Positions 18,226 to 28,923 of a DNA stretch of 64,000 nt are shown piece after piece. Where the stretch lies: NCBI RefSeq assembly GCF_012222305.1, contig NZ_CP035730.1:124001-188000 (forward strand), read 5' to 3'. The position numbers and the translations under genes are program-made. This DNA is from Sulfolobus sp. S-194 (GTDB lineage Archaea; Thermoproteota; Thermoprotei_A; Sulfolobales; Sulfolobaceae). A model generated the notes under the pieces. It saw only the letters and a list, made by a program, of their open reading frames with translations, ran no database searches and was not told the origin of the DNA. Positions within the stretch are counted from its first letter, which is position 1. Each line of letters begins with the position of its first letter.

Positions 18226-19133
18226 GAGCTTTGGAAATTGCTGATTACGGTGTCAAGCTCTCTACAAAAGGAAAGACCTTCATGATTTCTAAAAAAGACG
18301 GGAAAAAAGTAAACGTTTCTCCTGCAGAAATAGATCAAATAATAATAATGACTTCAGGTGTTACAGTTACGTCTAAGGCTGTAAGACTAGCGTTAGACCA
18401 CGGAATAGACATTGTCTTTTTAGACTCCAGAGGTAATCCTTTTGGCAGACTTTTTCATTCAGAGCCGATAAAGACTGTGGAGACAAGAAAAGCCCAGTAT
18501 TTGGCATTACTTAAAGGTGAGGAAGAGATACCGAGAGAGATTATAAAAGCTAAGATTAAGAACCAGGCTAATCACGTTAAGTTCTGGTTCAAAAAACTGG
18601 GTATTGAAGGGAACGACTATAAAGAAATTGAGGGAAAAGAGGACGAAGCTACAGCAGCCAGGTACTACTGGCATGCGTTAAGCAGAATTATACCAATGAA
18701 GGGGAGAGACCCAGAAAGTACAGATCCGTTTAACGTGTCCTTTAATTACGCATACGCAATCCTCTACTCAAATATACAAAGGGTTTTGCAATTAGTAGGA
18801 TTAGACCCATATGCCGGGTTTATACATAAGGACAGAAGCGGAAAGCCCAGTCTTGTATACGACTTTTCTGAGATGTTTAAACCCGTGCTTGTTGATTACC
18901 CGTTAGTATCTCTCTTTATTAATGGTTTTACACCAAACATCAAGGAGGGTATACTTGACACTGAGAGCAGAAGGAAGATAGCTGATGCTGTAATAAATTC
19001 TATGAATGGAAAAGTAAAGGATGAGGGAGGGGAAGTAAGGACTGGGATTCAGGCAATGAGGGCATATGCATTAAAACTAGCCTCAGCATTAAGAGGTGAG
19101 GAAAAGTTTAAGGGTTTCGTAAAGGTGTGGTGA
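18222..19133 (+). CDS. cas1: Cas1 integrase
   Basis: 303 residues from ATG 18222, which overlaps the csa1 stop as ATGA; a GTG at 18213 is in frame but less likely. An N-terminal beta domain (about 1-75) precedes the alpha-helical catalytic domain, with metal ligands Glu142 (DEATAARYYWH), His202 (GFIHKDRSGKPS) and Glu217 (YDFSEMFKP). All three are present, so the protein should be active. Cas1 with Cas2 integrates new spacers at the leader-repeat junction, and here it could serve the three arrays with identical leaders. Confidence 0.96.
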   Translation: MRALEIADYGVKLSTKGKTFMISKKDGKKVNVSPAEIDQIIIMTSGVTVTSKAVRLALDHGIDIVFLDSRGNPFGRLFHSEPIKTVETRKAQYLALLKGEEEIPREIIKAKIKNQANHVKFWFKKLGIEGNDYKEIEGKEDEATAARYYWHALSRIIPMKGRDPESTDPFNVSFNYAYAILYSNIQRVLQLVGLDPYAGFIHKDRSGKPSLVYDFSEMFKPVLVDYPLVSLFINGFTPNIKEGILDTESRRKIADAVINSMNGKVKDEGGEVRTGIQAMRAYALKLASALRGEEKFKGFVKVW

Positions 19134-19134
19134 G

Positions 19135-19410
19135 ATGTGGGTTATTGTAGTTTATGATATTTCGGATGATGAGAAGAGGAATAAGATTGCCAGAGAACTC
19201 CAAAGGCTAGGATTAAGCAGAATTCAGAGGAGTGCATTTATCGGAGATATTGATTCACAGCGGTTTAAGGATCTAGTCAGAATTATGAGCAAACTGGTTA
19301 CCGGAAAGGATGATATACTCCACATAATACCTTTAGGACTAAGAGACTGGGAAAGGAGGGTGGTAATAAGTGGTGACAGTGTCAGACGTGAAACAGTATC
19401 ATTTCTGTAA
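19135..19410 (+). CDS. cas2: Cas2
   Basis: 91 residues, ferredoxin-like fold, with the family signature at the N-terminus (VIVVYDISDDEKRNK; Asp8). It starts one base after the cas1 stop, and its 3' end overlaps cas4 by 41 bp. Cas2 forms the structural core of the Cas1-Cas2 integration complex. Length is normal for the family. Confidence 0.95.
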   Translation: MWVIVVYDISDDEKRNKIARELQRLGLSRIQRSAFIGDIDSQRFKDLVRIMSKLVTGKDDILHIIPLGLRDWERRVVISGDSVRRETVSFL

Positions 19411-19900
19411 AGCTATACCATGGATAAACTACGTGCTGGGCTACCGTGAACCTCTAACATTCTCAATGGAGGAAGGAAAGAAGGTCTCTTATGAGGAGGT
19501 CGTTAAATTGCTAAACCTTACTTTACCAGTAAAATATGATGTGTGCTTAAGTTATAATGGGCTTTCAGGGTGTGTTGATATCTTAGCTGGGGATAAAAGG
19601 TATACAGTAGTCGAGGTAAAAGCATTTAAGAGGGGTAACTTTTCCCATTTCAGATATCAGCTTCTAGCTTACGCATATCTAGTAAGGAAGAGGCTTGGCA
19701 TCGTTGAAAAGGCTATATTGGTAATGGATGGAAAGAAAGTCCTTGACATAGAGCCAACAGAGGAGCATTACAGATATATAGAAAATATAGTTAAGAAGAT
19801 TGAAGAGATAGTGAATAATGAGAGATTGCCAGCAGTAAATGTGGAAAAATGTGGGTTCTGCCAATATAGGAGAGTTTGTCCAGTCAGTGCATGGTCATAA
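19370..19900 (+). CDS. cas4: Cas4 nuclease
   Basis: 176 residues from GTG 19370, with a GGAGG about 12 bp upstream. RecB-like nuclease: Cys13, catalytic Asp70, Glu82 and Lys84 (VVEVKAFKRG), and C-terminal Cys161, Cys164 and Cys170 for the iron-sulfur cluster. Cas4 trims prespacers and helps select PAM and orientation. It ends the csa1-cas1-cas2-cas4 operon. The short spacing and 41-bp overlap with cas2 indicate coupled translation. Confidence 0.93.
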   Translation: MVTVSDVKQYHFCKAIPWINYVLGYREPLTFSMEEGKKVSYEEVVKLLNLTLPVKYDVCLSYNGLSGCVDILAGDKRYTVVEVKAFKRGNFSHFRYQLLAYAYLVRKRLGIVEKAILVMDGKKVLDIEPTEEHYRYIENIVKKIEEIVNNERLPAVNVEKCGFCQYRRVCPVSAWS

Positions 19901-20063
19901 TTATTTTGTTGTAATTAAATCTTTTAGAGCGTGCTTGTAACGCGACTGTTTCACAGAATTAACTGCTGAACATATTCTGACAATTGATAAGATTCAAACT
20001 ACCTAAAGAACCACTTAAGCCTCCTTCTTCACCTGATTACAATTTGATACAATTCACACATAA

Positions 20064-21231
20064 CCCTAGACTCCAAATTCATTTTACAAAAATAATTACA
20101 GGGAATAATTATCTATTATCTTGAAAATTTTGTAATTAGAGAAAAAGTTTAGGGTAGATGTAGTTTGGTATTACTTTAGGGGAGAAACACTTGAAAACAC
20201 CAGACTACATCTACCCTAAAATACGTGTACAAATCGAGGAAAAAATATTTTCCATCATAAACTTCAAGGGAAGAAAGGCAGAAGAAGTCAAGAAAACACT
20301 TGTAACAGCAGCACTAACAAAAGATTCCGTGGAAAACAAGGCAAAAGAATTTGACATATCACCACAAACAGTAAGAAACTACGTGGAAGAACAACCACAA
20401 GTAATAGAACAAATGCTAAACGTGATCAAAACAATCTCCATCAAGCAACTAAGCGAAAGAAAACGCGTAAAAATTTCAATAGACTGGACATCAATAAAAT
20501 ACAAAGGAAAACCCGTAGAAGGAACAAGCGGATCAAAACAAGGTTACTCATGGAACTACGCGACAGCAACAACAAGAGTAAAGGGAAAAACACTAATACT
20601 AGCATTCACACGCGTAGAAAAAGGAATGACCAGACTAGAGATAGTTGAAAACCTAGTAAAACAAATACTAGCATTGGGCCTAGAAATAGAACTAATAGCA
20701 CTAGATGCCGGATTTTACTCAGTAGATGTAATCAACTACTTATCAAGGTTTAACTTCATCATCGGAGTACCCGTGGAAAAGGTTGGAATACATCGAAACT
20801 TCGACGGCGATTACACTGCAAAATCAAGAGGCAAAAAAGCAAAATTCAGACTAATAATACACCATGGTAGGGAAAAGGAGTACCTGGCTAAAGGGACAAA
20901 CCTAGACGTAAATAGGAGTATGGTTGTAAAGTGGTATAACAAGGTTAGAACACCAATAGAAACATCATACAAGTTGATCAAATCTTTCCTAATCTTCACG
21001 TCATCAAGGAGTCGCTTATTCCGCTTGTTTATCTTCGTCCTAGCAATGTTAATCTATACACTATACTTGCTCCTCAAGGGGACGACGAGCAAGGAAGATT
21101 TTCGCTTACTCCTAATCGCCTTGTTTTTACAGGATAATATTACAACTATTCAAGAATATTTAGTTAAAATATTTTATCCACTTTTTAATTCACTTGAATT
21201 ATTTTCGGGGTGATGAATTTGGGGTCTAGGG
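20064..21231 (+). mobile_element. ISH3-family-like insertion sequence (1168 bp)
   Basis: Ends CCCTAGACTCCAAATTCAT (20064-20082) and, inverted, CCCTAGACCCCAAATTCAT (21213-21231) match at 18 of 19 positions. ATAA flanks both sides (20060-20063 and 21232-21235), a plausible 4-bp target duplication. One DDE transposase gene fills the element. It sits between cas4 and leader 2. Confidence 0.8.
20191..21213 (+). CDS. DDE transposase, ISH3-like
   Basis: 340 residues. N-terminal helical part with a possible HTH (SPQTVRNYVEE), then an RNase H-like catalytic core with Asp98 (SIDWTSIKYKGKP), Asp172 (ALDAGFYSV) and Glu257 (TPIETSYKLIK); the C-terminus is hydrophobic. The IDWT and ETSYK motifs fit the ISH3 group common in Sulfolobales (ISC1359/ISC1439-like). 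It is full length and uninterrupted, so the copy may be active. The start codon lies inside an inverted repeat (TAGGGTAGATGTAGT before and ACTACATCTACCCTA just inside the gene), which could occlude translation of read-through transcripts. Confidence 0.8.
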   Translation: MKTPDYIYPKIRVQIEEKIFSIINFKGRKAEEVKKTLVTAALTKDSVENKAKEFDISPQTVRNYVEEQPQVIEQMLNVIKTISIKQLSERKRVKISIDWTSIKYKGKPVEGTSGSKQGYSWNYATATTRVKGKTLILAFTRVEKGMTRLEIVENLVKQILALGLEIELIALDAGFYSVDVINYLSRFNFIIGVPVEKVGIHRNFDGDYTAKSRGKKAKFRLIIHHGREKEYLAKGTNLDVNRSMVVKWYNKVRTPIETSYKLIKSFLIFTSSRSRLFRLFIFVLAMLIYTLYLLLKGTTSKEDFRLLLIALFLQDNITTIQEYLVKIFYPLFNSLELFSG

Positions 21232-21235
21232 ATAA

Positions 21236-21836
21236 TAGTTACATAAACAGCTAAAGCGTTAAGTATCGGCTCTTTCTCCCTATTTATAATAAAATTGTTT
21301 TATACTTTTTAGGCTGTGTGTTTTCGAAAAAATTTTCATAATAGTTAATTTCAGAGTTTCTCTTTAAAACTATCTGCAGATATTACACAGATCTAATTTA
21401 TAATATTCTAAGCATCTTTGATTATTACTCCTTTAACAGTGAATATTACATAGAACTACTCTTTGGCCATACCTTGTCAATTATTGGCAATTTTGTCACA
21501 TTGAGGTAGATTTACAATTAATTAACATATAGTTTACAGATAGGATTTACTATAATTAGATTAAAAGAAGTTATAAAAGTTTAAGAATCTGTAAAGTACA
21601 AATGAGAAAATCTTCATATATTTAGGATGTTTACGTAAAGTAAAGGCTTAGTTTCAATTTATGAGAAGAATCATCCACCCATAAAAGAGAATTTTGTATG
21701 TCGTATGATTTTTATCTATTCAAAAGTTTCGCTGCTAGTCAAGGAATTTGATTAGTTGAATTTAGTTCAAATTTAAACTAAAATTTTATACAAACAAAAA
21801 TATAATCTAGGTTCAAATTCTATGTTATTTTAGGTA
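21236..21836. other. intergenic, no gene seen
   Basis: About 600 bp between the IS and leader 2, AT-rich with no coding stretch. The last 19 bp before leader 2 match the sequence just outside leader 3 (TACCTAAAATAACATAGAA when read in leader direction). Confidence 0.5.
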
Positions 21837-22058
21837 TATCTTTGTTTTTGTTCCCGTTTTTTCTCGGGATTTTCTTTCAATTCGTATTTGATTTTTTACA
21901 GTATCTTTATTGAGAATGTTTTATGTGTTTCTCTTTTTCAAATTCCCTATTTTTCTTAGGAATAAGAAGAATTCAGTAATGACAAATATGTAATAAACAG
22001 AAAAACTTATATAGTAGAAACAAAGAAAATAAGATAAATAGAAATATAAAAACAATCA
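21837..22058 (+). promoter_or_regulatory. CRISPR leader 2 (222 bp)
   Basis: Reverse complement of leaders 1 and 3; identical to leader 3 as far as I can read. TATA box AAAAACTTATATAG at about 22001-22014, about 45-55 bp before the first repeat, sets transcription rightwards into array 2. Confidence 0.85.
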
Positions 22059-25000
22059 CATAATCCTCAATGGAATTGAAAGGGCGCTCTGGCTGTTTGG
22101 GTCGAGGAAGATGACTACGCCGTACTTCATAATCCTCAATGGAATTGAAAGTATTATATTGACCTTGATCAACCCGACAAAGATAGAGACATAATCCTCA
22201 ATGGAATTGAAAGATAACAACATTGTAATTCGCAAAAATATTTTTCATATTCTTGACATAATCCTCAATGGAATTGAAAGTTCCTTAGGAGGAAGATAGT
22301 ATGCGGTTCTCCAGATTGTGTTCATAATCCTCAATGGAATTGAAAGACTTCGAATAATGCTCCGTGTCATTCTGATTAACAGGGAACGCATAATCCTCAA
22401 TGGAATTGAAAGAAAGAAGAACAGAACAAGAATGAGAAAACTGGGGAGTTTAACATAATCCTCAATGGAATTGAAAGAAATCTCCAGCCAAATGATATAC
22501 TACATTTATTGAGTACTCACATAATCCTCAATGGAATTGAAAGCCTGGGGGGAGGAGACTTACATAACGACATTCGACGATGGCTCACATAATCCTCAAT
22601 GGAATTGAAAGTTTTCTCTTAGCGTTAGTGTTCCCCTCTCCTTTTTTTTAACATAATCCTCAATGGAATTGAAAGAAGACTTCCCGTAACGTCTGAGTAA
22701 TGCAATATAATCTCAACATAATCCTCAATGGAATTGAAAGAACACAAAAGTGCTTACGATCTACCTTGAGCCCCTATCCTCGGGCATAATCCTCAATGGA
22801 ATTGAAAGTTTCTTTAATGTAAATGACAATAGATTGAGTTGTCTTTGCACATAATCCTCAATGGAATTGAAAGTCCATTTTCCTTCTACTCCTTGTAACT
22901 CGCCTCTAAAAACATAATCCTCAATGGAATTGAAAGAGATAGCTCAGGAACTGACCGACGAATGGTAATGATTCACCATAATCCTCAATGGAATTGAAAG
23001 TCGACGGTTGCGGTATCGATGCTAATTGTGTTGAATACGACATAATCCTCAATGGAATTGAAAGCTCACACGGTTAGTAGAAGAAATAATCACAGATAAT
23101 AAAAACATAATCCTCAATGGAATTGAAAGAAGAAAGTGTTTAACTGAATGAATTTGCTAGAAATAATTTCATAATCCTCAATGGAATTGAAAGACAGAGC
23201 TTGCATACATATGCCTTCATTTCCCGCTCACCCATAATCCTCAATGGAATTGAAAGGACGAGGACACTGTTACTAGACCAATGTCAATCAAAATAACACC
23301 ATAATCCTCAATGGAATTGAAAGACTTACATTACTCAGCAGGGTGCTTACATAAACCCCTTCACATAATCCTCAATGGAATTGAAAGGGTGGGTATAGTC
23401 CGAAACTCCTAAGAATGCTCCTAGCATATTTCATAATCCTCAATGGAATTGAAAGGTATCGAACACAATTAATATTACAGTAAAAGCACAAATCCCATAA
23501 TCCTCAATGGAATTGAAAGATGTATTGCATCCCTTAGCTCTGGAAATGCGTCTGTCCACATAATCCTCAATGGAATTGAAAGTTTTATATACCCCTCAAT
23601 CGTCGCTTTATTTAATACAACATAATCCTCAATGGAATTGAAAGTTACTACAAACGGCGGAAATTATGCACCACCACTTCTGGACATAATCCTCAATGGA
23701 ATTGAAAGCTTCCTCCTCATCTTCATCGTAATAGTAAAATGGGTCGTCACAACATAATCCTCAATGGAATTGAAAGTTTTCTTCTTGTACGCTTTACGTT
23801 TCTCATTTGTTACAACATAATCCTCAATGGAATTGAAAGTTGCCTTTAGTGTTTGTAATCTCGACTCTATGGACTCTAAGATCATAATCCTCAATGGAAT
23901 TGAAAGTATTGTATTTATCCATGAGCTTTAACGCTTCATCGTAACATAATCCTCAATGGAATTGAAAGGTTCCAGTACGGCTCAGTCTCCTACACGATAA
24001 ACGGCTATACGCCATAATCCTCAATGGAATTGAAAGGAAGAAAATCCATTCGCTGAGGCATTAAAATATCTATCTACATAATCCTCAATGGAATTGAAAG
24101 TTCTACTGTCCCCGACTGCACACCTAGACTTGTCAGCACCATCATAATCCTCAATGGAATTGAAAGCCAGGGAGCGTTAGATTTATACACTACTACCCCA
24201 TAATAAACATAATCCTCAATGGAATTGAAAGACATCTGGCACCCCATGTGAGTAGTGATAAGTTTTGAACATAATCCTCAATGGAATTGAAAGAAGATAC
24301 TTGCAGCGTATTTTGTATCGAGAGGAAAGGGAAATGTCATAATCCTCAATGGAATTGAAAGCAGGAAACCCTGGATTAATAGTCGGTGCGTTACTTGTCA
24401 TAATCCTCAATGGAATTGAAAGTAATTCCGCTGTTTATCTGATTTAATATATCCTCTAGGGACGCATAATCCTCAATGGAATTGAAAGCTAACAATATTA
24501 TATAATTCAACATCGTTTAGTGCTGCGCCCATAATCCTCAATGGAATTGAAAGTAAGATTATTTTTCTCCATTATTTGTGAAAATTTTTCTATCCACATA
24601 ATCCTCAATGGAATTGAAAGGAATAGAACTCTATACCTACCATAGTTCCTCCGTTAGAAGACATAATCCTCAATGGAATTGAAAGAAGATTATACAGTAC
24701 CAGCAGGATTTCAGTCAGGCTGGAGCTACCATAATCCTCAATGGAATTGAAAGATAATGTTTATTAACCCAAATAGAGTATTTAAACATTACATAATCCT
24801 CAATGGAATTGAAAGCTCTTTCCCATGGCTGATACTGTGAAACCGTCCTAGTGTTTACCATAATCCTCAATGGAATTGAAAGATATATTACTGGAACGAC
24901 GGGCAGAAGTTGCATATTCTATACGCATAATCCTCAATGGAATTGAAAGATAGGTTTATCCATTTGTAACGTTATGTTTTCCGCTGGGACATAATCCTCA

Positions 25001-26515
25001 ATGGAATTGAAAGAAAGTAAATTCTATTTGGGCTTTCTTAACCCAGATGAGAAGCATAATCCTCAATGGAATTGAAAGCATCTTCACGCAAAGCTTCTCG
25101 TTTTTCCATTTTTTCACCCCATAATCCTCAATGGAATTGAAAGAAGAGATATCCTATTATTGAACCTATAAAAATCCCAGCTGCCATAATCCTCAATGGA
25201 ATTGAAAGCCTCAGTTTTTTGTACTCATCAAGTTTCTTTTTGTACTCTTCATAATCCTCAATGGAATTGAAAGACATTAAAAGTATCAATGCCTACATCA
25301 CCCCAGGTAGTCTCATAATCCTCAATGGAATTGAAAGGATCTTCTTAGTTTTCAGTATTTGTTAGTAGTTGAGTGTGAACATAATCCTCAATGGAATTGA
25401 AAGCTATTATAGCCTCTTTTCCATCATTACTTTTAACGCTAAAACATAATCCTCAATGGAATTGAAAGTAAGATCGAAGCATTAGAATGACAAGATGGAC
25501 AACAAGCCCATAATCCTCAATGGAATTGAAAGCCAGGGTAATGTCCAGCTACGAAAAAGAACGGGTTGTCTCATAATCCTCAATGGAATTGAAAGATTGA
25601 GAAAATAAGGTTAATTAGAAAAAATGGGAAATTATATGCAAACATAATCCTCAATGGAATTGAAAGTGTTTAAGACCATATAGGATACCCAAATTCCTAG
25701 CCTTACATAATCCTCAATGGAATTGAAAGATGTATGTCTATCTCGACCGTAGCCGGGTTTGCCACCTTATAGCATAATCCTCAATGGAATTGAAAGATTA
25801 TAACGTTTCATTCGAATAATGATAATAGACTAATAGCATAATCCTCAATGGAATTGAAAGTTTGAAATGTTCTTTCATATCTTTAACCATTTTTTCCATG
25901 TCCTCATAATCCTCAATGGAATTGAAAGACAGTATGTCTATGGACTGGGCGTTTTTATTTCCGTATTTTTGCATAATCCTCAATGGAATTGAAAGTTCCC
26001 ACTAAATCCAAATGATACAGAGAATTATTCAAAATGGGCATAATCCTCAATGGAATTGAAAGAACAGTTAGGCATAGAGTTAGCCAAAGAGAACATTCAG
26101 CCCATAATCCTCAATGGAATTGAAAGAGTATTTTAGTAACGTTATCATAGTATTGCTTAGTCAGTCTACATAATCCTCAATGGAATTGAAAGTATTGCAT
26201 ATGATATTATCGTCCTTAATGTCTACTATTTTATCATAATCCACAATGGAATTGAAAGCTTCATCACTTAATGCGTACGGCAACATCATCTTCATACCAT
26301 AATCCACAATGGAATTGAAAGAAGTGATGAAAATACGTTAAAGTGGTCAACGTTATCTTTGTTCATAATCCACAATGGAATTGAAAGGTACCTGTAGCTA
26401 CTTTTATTCCGTTGCAACTATTCATTACATAATCCTCAATGGAATTGAAAGGTATCGAACACAATTAATATTACAGTAAAAGCACAAATCCCATAATCCT
26501 CAATGGAATTGAAAG
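22059..26515 (+). CRISPR. CRISPR array 2: 69 repeats, 68 spacers
   Basis: The same 24-nt repeat as array 1, here on the plus strand in crRNA sense (begins CATAATCC, ends GGAATTGAAAG). Period 61-71 bp. The leader is on the left. Repeats at 26235, 26298 and 26364 carry ATCCACAATGG instead of ATCCTCAATGG. The final two repeats are canonical and enclose a spacer (26452-26491) identical to the one at 23456-23495. The array ends 285 bp before csa5. Confidence 0.98.
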
Positions 26516-26763
26516 ACGAATAGATACCACTTTATTTGTGGGAAATCCTCATATACTGATATTTTCACAGATTCGAGTATCCTTCTCCGTAGTTTTTTCA
26601 GTAGTATGAAATATTCTATTCTGCAAGAATTATAAATACTAAATCATTCTATTTGATATATAAGCCAGTAAAAGAAATTAAGGTGTGATCATGACACTTT
26701 TTGCAAAGAGTTATACAATTCCTAAATCTGTTCTTTTCGTTTGATCGGAAAATTTTTCCATCA

Positions 26764-26800
26764 AAAAAATATATATAGGGGTATAATAAGATATAGGAAT
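26764..26800 (+). promoter_or_regulatory. promoter of the type I-A interference operon
   Basis: AAAAAATATATATAGGGG gives a strong TATA box about 25-30 bp before ATG 26801. The transcript should start at or next to the ATG, so csa5 is read as leaderless; this argues against the longer in-frame start at 26741. Confidence 0.6.
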
Positions 26801-27241
26801 ATGAGTGTTGAAAAAACAGATACGGAAGGAATAATACGCAGGGTTGCAAATCTTCTCGCCTCAGTTTTCATCTATAGCGAATCGCCGACATATGTGGACA
26901 GGTTTGCTAATGCACTATCAAAGGAGGCAGTTGCAAGAGTCATTTACGAGTCACAGAGGATAATCCAGATGGGAATTTCAAGCGGTGAAGTTAAGATGGG
27001 GAATGCGGAAATATCAGGGAAGACTATAAAAATTACTGACAAAAAGGAGGGGGAAATCTTCCCCGCAGTAATAATAAAAACAAAGGAAGGGAGGAACTAC
27101 GTAGTGATTGGCTACTTACCTACAGATAAGGATGTTGAGGATTTTATGAGCCTAGTTGAGAAGGACATATACTACGCTAGAAAAGCTGGGGCGTTAGCTA
27201 TGTCTATTGCAAATAGATCTCTTTTAGGAGGTGGTGTGTAA
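26801..27241 (+). CDS. csa5: Csa5, small subunit of type I-A cascade
   Basis: 146 residues from ATG 26801. Mostly helical, with a central beta insertion, matching Csa5 (Cas11a) of Sulfolobales in length and in its position directly before cas7. The N-terminus MSVEKTDTEGIIRRVANLLA is typical. It helps the cascade bind or stabilise the displaced DNA strand. First gene of the operon; its TAA abuts the cas7 ATG. The in-frame extension to 26741 would cross the TATA box and is rejected. Confidence 0.88.
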   Translation: MSVEKTDTEGIIRRVANLLASVFIYSESPTYVDRFANALSKEAVARVIYESQRIIQMGISSGEVKMGNAEISGKTIKITDKKEGEIFPAVIIKTKEGRNYVVIGYLPTDKDVEDFMSLVEKDIYYARKAGALAMSIANRSLLGGGV

Positions 27242-28192
27242 ATGATTAGTGGTTCATTTAGGTTTTTGATAAATACTGAAAGTCTGAACGGTGTGGAGAG
27301 TGTAGGGAATTTAACAAGGCATAGGACAGCTCCTGTAGTGCTTAAGACTTCTACAGGCTATCTAGTCAGATATGTCCCAGCTATTTCTGGTGAGTCTTTA
27401 GCACATGCATACCAAACAGCGTTAGTGGATTTAGCAAAGAAATATAATCTACCGGTAGGGGTTTACTCATCAAAATACGATTTTATAAAGTTCTCAACTG
27501 AAGAAGTGCTTAAGGAAGAGAAAGTAGCTCCGCCAAATGGCTCAAACGATATGAGGAGATTTGAGGTAGAAGTAATGCTTAAGGATATCGTTGCTGATGT
27601 TGGCGGGTTTATGTATGCTGGAAACACACCGGTGAGAAGAACTTCAAGGATAAAGTTCGGTTATATGATTCCAGCTCTTATGGGAGATGAAATTCCAGCA
27701 CAGCTTGAAAGTCAGTTCCACGTAAGGTATAGTGAGAAGGATCAAATGATTTATAACGTTGAGGTTTCATCAGCACTTTACGTAATGTCATTCTCCCTAG
27801 ATGAAGACTTAATAGCTATACCGTCAACAGAAGGATCTAAAGTAGATGGGGAGGATATACTTAATAAACAGAGAGATAGTAGAGTAAAGGCTGCAATAGA
27901 AGCTCTATATTACGTTTTAACAGGTAATTTCGGAGGTAAAAGATCTAGGTTTCTACCATCAATGAAGCTAATGTCCGGTATTGTAACGGTTACTGATTTT
28001 CCATTTATACCAGAGCCTGGACATATGAATGATTATATAGCTACCACTGTAAAAAGACTCGGAAAGGCTAAAGAAATATTCAACGGTAAGAGTAGAGTTT
28101 ACGTAATAAATAATGAAGGAATAGAAGAGGGAGGAGAAGTAAATAAAGTTGGAAGTGTTGAAGAGCTGATTGCCGCTCTAATAGGGAAGTGA
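27242..28192 (+). CDS. cas7: Cas7 (Csa2), cascade backbone
   Basis: 316 residues. RAMP-fold backbone protein that multimerises along the crRNA. Recognised by the N-terminal beta strand GSFRFLINTESLNGVESVGN, the palm region with RHRTAPVV, and the C-terminal FPFIPEPGHMNDYI segment shared by Csa2 proteins. It starts immediately after the csa5 stop with no gap, so translation is coupled. Length is normal. Confidence 0.92.
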   Translation: MISGSFRFLINTESLNGVESVGNLTRHRTAPVVLKTSTGYLVRYVPAISGESLAHAYQTALVDLAKKYNLPVGVYSSKYDFIKFSTEEVLKEEKVAPPNGSNDMRRFEVEVMLKDIVADVGGFMYAGNTPVRRTSRIKFGYMIPALMGDEIPAQLESQFHVRYSEKDQMIYNVEVSSALYVMSFSLDEDLIAIPSTEGSKVDGEDILNKQRDSRVKAAIEALYYVLTGNFGGKRSRFLPSMKLMSGIVTVTDFPFIPEPGHMNDYIATTVKRLGKAKEIFNGKSRVYVINNEGIEEGGEVNKVGSVEELIAALIGK

Positions 28193-28197
28193 GTGAG

Positions 28198-28923
28198 ATG
28201 ATTTATTCTAAAGTTTTTTTAAAACTTCATTGGGGTTTTTATGTCTCATATCCTGAAGCTTCTAAGGCTAAACCTTCATTCTACTTACCCCCTCCTACCA
28301 CTCTTATAGGGGCATTAAGCTACGGAAAGTACAGAGGGATAGATACTAAGGCTTTTAAGGGGAAAGCGGGAAGCCCGGCACTTGAATTAAAGGTTAAAGC
28401 TGCAGCTTCTTTCAGTGATGAATTTGTGGGGGGCTACACTGAGGACATTATAAGAAGTGTAATTATGTACTTTCAGAGGAGGGAGAGGAGGGGGGATCCT
28501 AAGTTTAGGTACGGTGTAGTTCCTACCGGAAAGATTTATGCTCCTAACCAGATCGTTAAGGTAGTATATGTAGCGGAAATGGAGAAGGAAGAACTGGAGA
28601 GGTTAAGCTGGTCCATTACTAGGCTTGGTTGTAAGGAGTGTTTAGTAAGTGTAGAAGATGTGGAAATAGGTGAGGCTAAAATGGTTAAGGGTAAGGTAAG
28701 GACTTCGTATTATTTCCCAGCTACTGTAAATGTTCCGGATAAAGAAAAGAAAAATATTATGTTAGTGAGCTTCTGGGACGAAAACGGCTTCATCTGGGGT
28801 GGTTCGGCAAACGTAATGACATATGTAATCCCAGTGATTGATTATCCGCTGAAGATTAGGGAAGTTGAAGTAGAGGCTAAGGAGGCTTACGAGGTTGGGG
28901 GAGAATATGTTGTCTTCGGCTAA
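28198..28923 (+). CDS. cas5: Cas5 of type I-A
   Basis: About 241 residues from ATG 28198; a GTG at 28189 overlapping the cas7 stop is an alternative. The N-terminal strand YSKVFLKLHWGFYVSYPEAS and the motif PPPTTLIGALSYGKYRG are the Cas5 RAMP signature, with the Gly-rich loop. Cas5 binds the 5' handle of the crRNA at the end of the Cas7 filament. Its last 17 bases overlap cas3'. Confidence 0.9.
   Translation: MIYSKVFLKLHWGFYVSYPEASKAKPSFYLPPPTTLIGALSYGKYRGIDTKAFKGKAGSPALELKVKAAASFSDEFVGGYTEDIIRSVIMYFQRRERRGDPKFRYGVVPTGKIYAPNQIVKVVYVAEMEKEELERLSWSITRLGCKECLVSVEDVEIGEAKMVKGKVRTSYYFPATVNVPDKEKKNIMLVSFWDENGFIWGGSANVMTYVIPVIDYPLKIREVEVEAKEAYEVGGEYVVFG

Noticed and set aside
23664-25983. ORFs across array 2
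   Set aside because: Same repeat-derived peptides; no promoter or coding bias.
26741-26800. Longer N-terminus for Csa5
   Set aside because: It would include the TATA box; the leaderless ATG 26801 fits the family length.
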